Translations under genes and position numbers: made by a program
The notes under the pieces: model-generated
The model's database searches: none
Told to the model about the DNA's origin: nothing
The model's input: the letters and a program-made list of their open reading frames with translations, nothing else
NCBI GenBank assembly: GCA_015698045.1
Contig: BLAL01000065.1
Location: 186,001 to 250,000 of the forward strand
From: Rhizophagus clarus
Taxonomy: Eukaryota; Glomeromycota; Glomeromycetes; Glomerales; Glomeraceae
Length of the DNA stretch: 64,000 nucleotides
Direction: 5' to 3'
Shown here: positions 57,276 to 64,000 of the stretch, in pieces
Numbering within the stretch: the stretch's first letter is position 1
Layout: each line of letters begins with the position of its first letter

Positions 57276-60200
57276 TTTTTTTTTTTTTTAGCATTTTTAT
57301 CCTTAACCATGAGAGACCTTAAAAATTATGAACAATTATACTGTATATATTTTTTTTCCCCTCTCCCAAGAAAAAATAATCGATGTTTTTCTTGAAAAAT
57401 ATTATAAATATTTTTTTTTTCGTTAATGTATATATATATATATATATATATAAGACATATATATATATATATATTTCTTTTTTTTTTTTTTTTACCCGTT
57501 CCAATTCTCGTTTTTAAAAAATTTGATCATCTTTTTTTTCGTGTCGCCACATTCGTTTTTTTTCTTTTTTCTTATTTTTATGATTTTTTTTTATTGTTAT
57601 TATATCTAAGATTTTTCTTTTATGTTAAAATTGTCTCATCTAATGATATATTTTTTTTTTTTCTTTTTTTGATTTTTTTTCACCCAGCTAAATTCAATTT
57701 TTATGTGTAATGAAATTTAATGTCTTTTTTTTTTTTAAAAAAAAAAATATATATAAATAAAATCAATAAAAAAAAAATAAATGTAATGAATATTTTAAAA
57801 TATATATAATCAAGACGAGATGATATAAAATGAAATATTTTATTTGGTAAACTCTTAAAAATATACAAAAAAAAAAAAAAAAAGACAACTTTTCAAAATC
57901 TATCATAGTCTATTCTACGTAATTTTGCTACATTTGACCCGAAAATAACAATTAATTAAAGTTTTAGACTGTCATTTATGTCGTATCAATTAATTGCATT
58001 AATGTTTGTTTGTTTTATCATTTTTTCATAATTGTATTATTAATTAAACAATTAGTTAATAAAATGATGATTTTAATTAATTTATCTTTTTGATTCTTTT
58101 TGTGGAGTTTTTTTTTTTTTTTTAACAAATTCTGTGGGGAATTCCATGGGGAATTCTGGGATTTTTTTTTTTTTAAAAAAAAAAAAACTAAAAAAAAAAA
58201 AAAAAGCCAGAAAAAAAAAGAAAAAAAGAGAAGAAAAAAAGGAAAAAAAGAAAATTGTCATATGCGAATAAGATTTGCAACTTTAGGGTGATATGACATT
58301 CCATATAAGGTCGTTTATATCAATTATAACACGAAACATAACATTTCTTTAATGCATAGACAGCTTCTGCACTACAAAAAGTAACGTTTTTTAGTAACAA
58401 GTATGTAACGAAATCGTGGAATTTAAATAACAATGTTAAAGGTTGTGAAACATTCAAACACATTAAAGCACCTTTATCTCCGGATGTACATAAAAGAAAA
58501 TTTACATGATCTTTTCTTTCTTATTCGTTCAATCATAACTCTTGTAAATCAATTTTTGAATATCAATTGAATAAAAAGGAAAGATTTCAATGCGGAGATA
58601 AAAAAAAAAAAAAAAAAAGAAAGTAATGCCCCCCTGTGTAACCAGAAACCGCGAATAAATAATTAAAAGGACTTTCATTTCTCCAAACTCTCAAAATAAT
58701 TAATATAACTAATTTAGGTTCCATAATGTCATCCCATCCCCATTAAATTAAAATTTCCCAACTTTTTATTTAAATTATCCTGAGTTCGGTTTAAAGTTAA
58801 ATAAAAAGTTAGTCTCTCTTATTATACGCGTAAATTTTATGACTAAACTTGTTAGTCATATTCAATTTATATATATAAAGTTAGTCAATAATTCATGTTG
58901 CAAAAAATCGCGGACATTTAACTTCTTCGATAGATTTAAATAAAAGATTGAATGAACTTCCAGTCATAGAAAATAAATGCAGATTATGCCTTTTTATATA
59001 TATATAAGATTATTTTTAGTTTTTAGTTCAAAATTTATGCATTTTTAAATATGCTTTATGCAGGGGGTGCATCAAATTAGAATCCACCTTGTTCGAATGG
59101 CGGGAAATTTTTTTATAATTTGATAAGAGGATTTTTTTTTTGGATTTTTGATTATCTTAAAAAGTTAATATCCTTTTTTTTTTATCGGTCAATAAAATTT
59201 GGACTTTCATTGGTTATCTGCTTACGTAAAAAGTTTCTTTAAATATTTGTAATGTTTTTACGCATGTGATTCTATTAGGTAAATTATTATTAATATCTTG
59301 TCAAACATTTTTTTTTTTTTTTTTAAAAAAGTTTTCAATGTTTCACCATAAAATGTTTGAAATCTTTGATTGCTTATTCGCGTAGAATTTTCAAGCATGA
59401 AATGATGACATGTTGCTTTATTGTTATTTTGGCTGAATCCTATTTCATTGGTATTCCAATTTGTTACTAATCCTTTCTCATTGACATTTATCTTATTGGC
59501 ATTTCATATCTTTTTACTAGTAATAAAAATTCTTTGGTGTATCCAACAATTTTTTAATGAAAATCTATGAACTTTCATATACCTTAAAAGATCTGTTAGA
59601 TCATCAAGATACGAATTAGAAAATTTTTCAGTTTTCTATTTTAGTAACTATGTCAATTCAACTATATAAGACCTTTAAACTTTCTTAATTTTGAAGTCCG
59701 TGGATATTCCTGGATATTTCACCAAATGATTTATAAGAAAAAAAAAAAAAAATTTCTCTTTTAAAGACCAACTTTATGAAATCACATATAAAAATCTTGA
59801 TTCTATTTTCTCGTTCTATTAAAGAATCAATGGTTTTATAAAATTATGTTCTTTCAGGTAATTCATATTCTTTCGAGGAAAAAGAATCTGAATCTGAATC
59901 CGAATCTTTCATTTCATATTAATTCTTTTTATTTGTATAGGTTCGAAATCATCTACGTTTATGTGTGAACGAGTTTGGATATTCAATTTACATTCCTTTC
60001 TTAACATTTTCGGTTGAGTTTCTTTTCGTAATATGATTCGATTTTTCATTCCTTCCTTTCGTTTGAAATAATTGGGTATTGACTATATATATATGAAAAA
60101 AATTCTTTTTTTTAAACATTATCTACTTTATAAAACCTTTATGATTTATATATTAAACTGATATTTATGGATATAATAATAATTATAAAGACCAAAAAAA

Positions 60201-61584
60201 AAAAATGATTTCTTTTATGTAAATACGTATAAATTTTTTTGTATATAACTAAATTTGTTTTTTTTTTTCGATTCAAACATTGTAGTATAAATTGGGAGCG
60301 AATTTATTTGGTTTCTTATTGGTTTTCCTATTATTAAATCAAATTAAATATTATTATCAAATATTATTAAAATCTTTCTCTTTCTTTTCTTTTTTTTTCA
60401 TTCTCTCTTTATTTATATTTTTTTTTTAGTTTCTTCCATGTAAATTCTTTACAAATTCGTTTTTTATAATAATAATAAAAAAAACCATGGATTTTTTTCG
60501 GCTAGAAAGCTTTTCACGTGTAAATGGAATCATTCATGTGAGTGTCAATTTGACCCATCAAAATTTTGGTGCATGCCTTATTATTATGCGAAATTCTATT
60601 TGTCACACATTATAGTGTGGCTAAAGTACGATTGGTCAAATTTCACGTGATACGTGAGATTTTAATTTTTTTGATTCGTTCTCGAAGAACCATACAAGTA
60701 CTAATTAGGATAAGCAATATGATCATCGGAAAGGTGCAGTATTAAATAATCGGAGTAACTTACATATTAAAACAATATATTTAAATTACATTATTTTATA
60801 TATATTCTAATAAAAAAAAAAATATTATTAGAAAAAAACAGGTTATTCAACCAAAATTTAAAAAATTGAAAGTTTAAATATAAAATTTAAAATGATTTTA
60901 CTAAATGTTATTTAACATCATAGCATGTGTTTTGTTTACAAAATTATAGCCTAAATAAAAGAAGTTTACTCTAATCAAATTGCTCAGTATTTTTAAAAAT
61001 AACCAAAAAAAAAAAAAGATTTAAATTTTTTCATGCTGCAAATACTACAAAACAAAAAAAAAATTTAAATATTTTACAATATAAATAATAATTATCAATT
61101 AATAAAATTATTTTAACTAAAAAATATAATCTAGCATTACAAAATACATAATATATATTATTGTATTATTAAGTAATTTTTACTTTAAAATAGTAATAAA
61201 ATTTTTATTGTAAAATACCTGATTTATAAGAGATTAATAGTAAATTAGGTCATATCAATTAGAAATTATATTTAATGTAATATATGGAACCAAAAAGACA
61301 GAAAGAAAATAATTTCTAATTGGTTAAAATTTGAATAATATAATAATTTTTAGATAGATATGATTTTTTTCAGTTTTATTTAATCAGATTTACCAAATAA
61401 ATAATATTTTTTTGCCATTTTTCAAGTAAAAAAAAGGAAGAGTTATATTAAATACAAGATTAAATTGGATCAGCTTTATTATATAAATTAAGGAAAAATT
61501 AAAATTAATTAAAAGAGGTATAATATAAAAACCTGAAACTTAAAATCCTAATATTCTAAAATTTTAATACTTAAAATCCTGACA

Positions 61585-61850
61585 GACAGTGATATTCTTT
61601 GAAGCTTTTAATAAAATTTTGTTGGAATTAAAAATTCAATTAGAAAGAATTAGAATTATTAAAAGGTGCTAATCTTCCAATATTTTATATATAATAAAAG
61701 TTTCCAATCAAATTTCTTTGACTATTAAATATTATTATTGGAAACTTTTAATATTTCTAATATTAAAATTGATAATTTTATTATAATAATGTAATTTTTA
61801 ATAAAATAATAATAAAAAAATCTAGAATATATAATCTTACCAAATATGGT
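61585..61850. repeat. Decayed copy of the repeat at the left end of the window
   Basis: CAGTGATATTCTTTGAAGCT followed by TTTAATAAAATTTTGTTGGAATT lines up with CAGTGATGTTCTTGGAAGCT and its continuation at positions 9-50 and 141-175. Most differences replace G or C with A or T. The palindromic GGAAGCTTCC core is reduced to GAAGCTTTT. Confidence 0.6.
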
Positions 61851-61979
61851 CCAGTGTAAAAAGATTTGGACCTCAAACAAATGCTAATAAAAAATTTTTT
61901 TATTAGATAAACTTTATTTTTTTATATATAAATCTTATCAGTATATATTGGAAAATATTATAAATAACATTATTACATC

Positions 61980-62790
61980 AAATCATGCATCATCATTAGA
62001 ATTACTATAATCCTCAAATTCTTCATCAATAAATTATATGTTTTTATTAGCTTCAAAATATGCCTTGTGTTTTTAAGTACTTTTTTCTGCAATCCAATTA
62101 TAATCTTTGAATTAAATTTATTTTTATATGAATTTAAAAGTGTATTTCAAACAAACAATAATTTGGATATGAACTTAATTTTGTAACTTCATCATTTACA
62201 ACCATTAAAATGCCTCTAATTTGCTGAAGTATGTAGTAATGAGATGATATATTTGAAATTATATATTCATATTGTTTTTCTATTTAACAAGAAAATAATA
62301 CCTTTTTTTTATGTATTTAAACCAGTACCAATAATTTTGGTTTTTACTAAACACTTGACTATTTTCTGTTTTTTGTGCTTGAAATTATAATAGGTCGTTT
62401 AAGTGTTTTATAAGATGTAAATATATGCTTACTTTAATACTAATTCTAATCTGATGCAATGTTTCCAATTGTACTCTCAGTACATCTAGTATCTCAGCAA
62501 CTCACTTGCATAATATAAGCTTCAGATAGCTTTTTTCTATAAAATTAGCCTTGGAAAAACAATTATGTGCACATATTATCATTAATTTTTATTGTCTATT
62601 AGTGATTTACTACTTTATTTTAAAGAAGAAGGAAGCATCATATAATAAAAAATTTTAAGCAGTTAATTTGGGCGATTATATCCTAATAAACATATGAATT
62701 TTAGCCAGTTATGTTCAGTTATACAAAATTTTTCCTTATCATAAATCTTATCCTTTTTGGCGAAATCCAAATCTTTTTGCACTGAATCAT
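61980..62790 (-). pseudogene. Stop-riddled coding relic, probably of a transposable element
   Basis: Minus-strand stretches still read like protein but are broken by TAA/TAG. Near 62,640-62,790: DSVQKDLDFAKKDKIYDKEK, then FCITEHNWLKFICLLGYNRP, then a stop. Near 62,460-62,490: RDTRCTESTIGNIASD, then a stop. Near 61,980-62,110: FKDYNWIAEKST, stop, KHKAYFEANKNI, stop, FIDEEFEDYSNSNDDA. Acidic, hydrophobic and aromatic spacing is coding-like. A transposase or domesticated relic is plausible; the family was not recognised. Confidence 0.5.
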
Positions 62791-62999
62791 ATATAAAAAT
62801 TTTTAAAAAACAAAATTTATGTAATATTGTATATTATATAATAATAATTATCATGCTCTACTGTATGATGATGATGATTATTTTTTATGTGTAAGTTTAT
62901 TAATTACAATAAACTTTATTTAAGCTATATATAATACATGTGTTATAATTATTAATTATAACTATTAAGATTATTATTGAAAATAATAATAGAATTGAT

Positions 63000-63175
63000 A
63001 AAACCTTTATCAACTGTTAATTTTGAAATTCATTCTTCTAAATTTTAATATTTATTCTTTTGAATTTCATTCAAATCTTTCAATGGCTTTTTTATAGCTT
63101 TAATATTATTGTTTGTTAAATTAATAACTTCACAATTATCTAGAAAAGGTTTAATTTTGTTAAATTGATTATTAA
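63000..63175 (-). pseudogene. Second stop-riddled coding relic
   Basis: On the minus strand the frame reads QFNKIKPFLDNCEVINLTNN, NIKAIKKPLKDLNEIQKNKY, a stop, NLEE, a stop, then ISKLTVDKGFI. The two stops (TAA, TGA) are each one G/C-to-A/T change from CAA or TGG. It may belong to the same dead element as 61,980-62,790. Confidence 0.45.
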
Positions 63176-63904
63176 AAAAAATATAATAAAATTTATTAGA
63201 ATATTATCATTAAGTAATGATTTTGCAATAATGAAATTGTTTGTGAATAAAGTGTAAAAAGGTTAGAAGCGAGAAAATAGAGAAAAATAAAATTGAATAA
63301 AGAAAAAAAAATGATAAAAACTAGTTTATTATAACTTAATTTGAGTTTATTAATAGTTTAAATGAATCATCATAATATCACACTATAATTTATAAATATA
63401 AGTATTAACTAATATATAAAACATATTAAAATATAAGTATTAATTAATATATTATAATATGCATTATTTAATATTAAATTATATATATTTTTTAATAATA
63501 AGTATCAATTATTATAAAATTTATTATCTAATATTTTGAAATATTAAATAATACTAGTATAAGTTAATATATAGTTCAATATTTTCTTTTTTTTGGTATT
63601 AAATGAATATAAATATTTATTAGATAAAAACAGAATTATATAATGATCACTTTTAATCTAAATAAAGTACTTCTAATGATACATTAGTTTGAAGTTTGAA
63701 TATTTATTAATATAATTAACATCTTCTAAAATTTTCTAATATAATAATGTTATAAAATAGTAATTTAACATCATTATACAAATTAAGTAATATTTATAAT
63801 ATTTATAATATAATGTAATTTATTTTTATTTTCTTAAAATTAATTTTATTTATTATAAAATTAATTACTAATTATAATAATTTAAAAACAATGATAATAA
63901 AAAA

Positions 63905-64000
63905 ATGATTAAAAAGTAATAAAAAAAATATTGAAAAGTAATTAAAAAGTAATTAAAAAGTAATTAAAAAGTAATTAAAAAGTAATTAAAAAGTAATTAA
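63905..64000. repeat. 11-bp tandem repeat TAATTAAAAAG running to the window end
   Basis: Six to seven perfect units at the right end (from about 63,930) preceded by imperfect ones. It continues beyond the window, so total length is unknown. Confidence 0.9.

Larger units (their letters stand above)
51215..60850. other. Gene desert, middle part
   Basis: No coding sequence, tRNA or rRNA seen on either strand. Contains short tandem repeats of TTGACAACGA (52,649-52,720), AT microsatellites (54,140-54,213; 57,427-57,474), T-run/A-run pairs (52,213-52,238; 57,725-57,747; 58,162-58,187; 59,309-59,329) and a GAATCT hexamer run near 59,887-59,908. Confidence 0.5.

Noticed and set aside
57319-57710. 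ORFs on both strands
   Set aside because: Composed of AT microsatellite and T-run translations (Tyr-Ile and Phe runs).
59060-59100. CAGGGGGTGCATCAAATTAG as a mariner-type terminal repeat
   Set aside because: No matching inverted end was found nearby; CCCCCCTGTGTA at about 58,628 does not pair well enough.

Overview
The window looks like nuclear DNA of an arbuscular mycorrhizal fungus (Glomeromycotina), most probably Rhizophagus. This is inferred from very high A+T, dense short GT-AG introns (about 60-110 bp), long poly-A/poly-T runs, and the gene families present: an expanded kinase type, an F-box protein, a PLAC8 protein and a fungal siderophore synthetase. No rRNA or tRNA genes, CRISPR arrays or prokaryotic operons were seen. 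Most gene models were spliced by hand. Where exon phases add up to a whole number of codons, the entry gives exon coordinates.

Layout. 1-240 is a repeat. 1.8-8.0 kb holds a SAM methyltransferase (-), a voltage-gated K+ channel (+) and a CCC1/VIT1 iron/manganese transporter (+). 8.7-10.5 kb has a small orphan ORF and a broken protein kinase. 12.4-13.3 kb (-) is a secreted precursor with six Lys-Arg sites and repeated peptides. 14.8-24 kb (-) carries a GDS1-like winged-helix protein, a small Kre9/Knh1-like secreted protein, an ammonium transporter, a basic orphan and a PLAC8 protein. 24.4-28.6 kb (-) is a giant Msb2-like mucin. 31.7-37.9 kb has a small orphan, a HAD/FCP1-like protein, an 11-residue-repeat membrane protein and a small tail-anchored protein. 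38.3-41.6 kb (-) is a 15-exon Nha1-type Na+/H+ antiporter. 43.1-45.3 kb (+) is an NRPS-independent (IucA/IucC) siderophore synthetase with two overlapping iron-GATA sites upstream. 45.9-47.5 kb (-) is an F-box protein.

47.5-64 kb is a gene desert with one clear MITE-like element. Its last 3 kb are extremely A+T-rich and hold relics of coding sequence interrupted by stops, a decayed copy of the repeat at the left end of the window, and an 11-bp tandem repeat running off the edge.

Themes. Ion and nutrient handling is prominent: K+ efflux or uptake, Na+/H+ exchange, ammonium import, iron storage and siderophore synthesis. Surface or secreted repeat proteins form the second theme: the Kex2-type precursor, the mucin, the 11-mer protein and the Kre9-like protein. 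The most interesting items are the Lys-Arg repeat precursor, whose units begin with an alpha-factor-like Asp-Ala-Leu-Ala spacer, and the siderophore synthetase with its tandem ATCAGATAA promoter sites.
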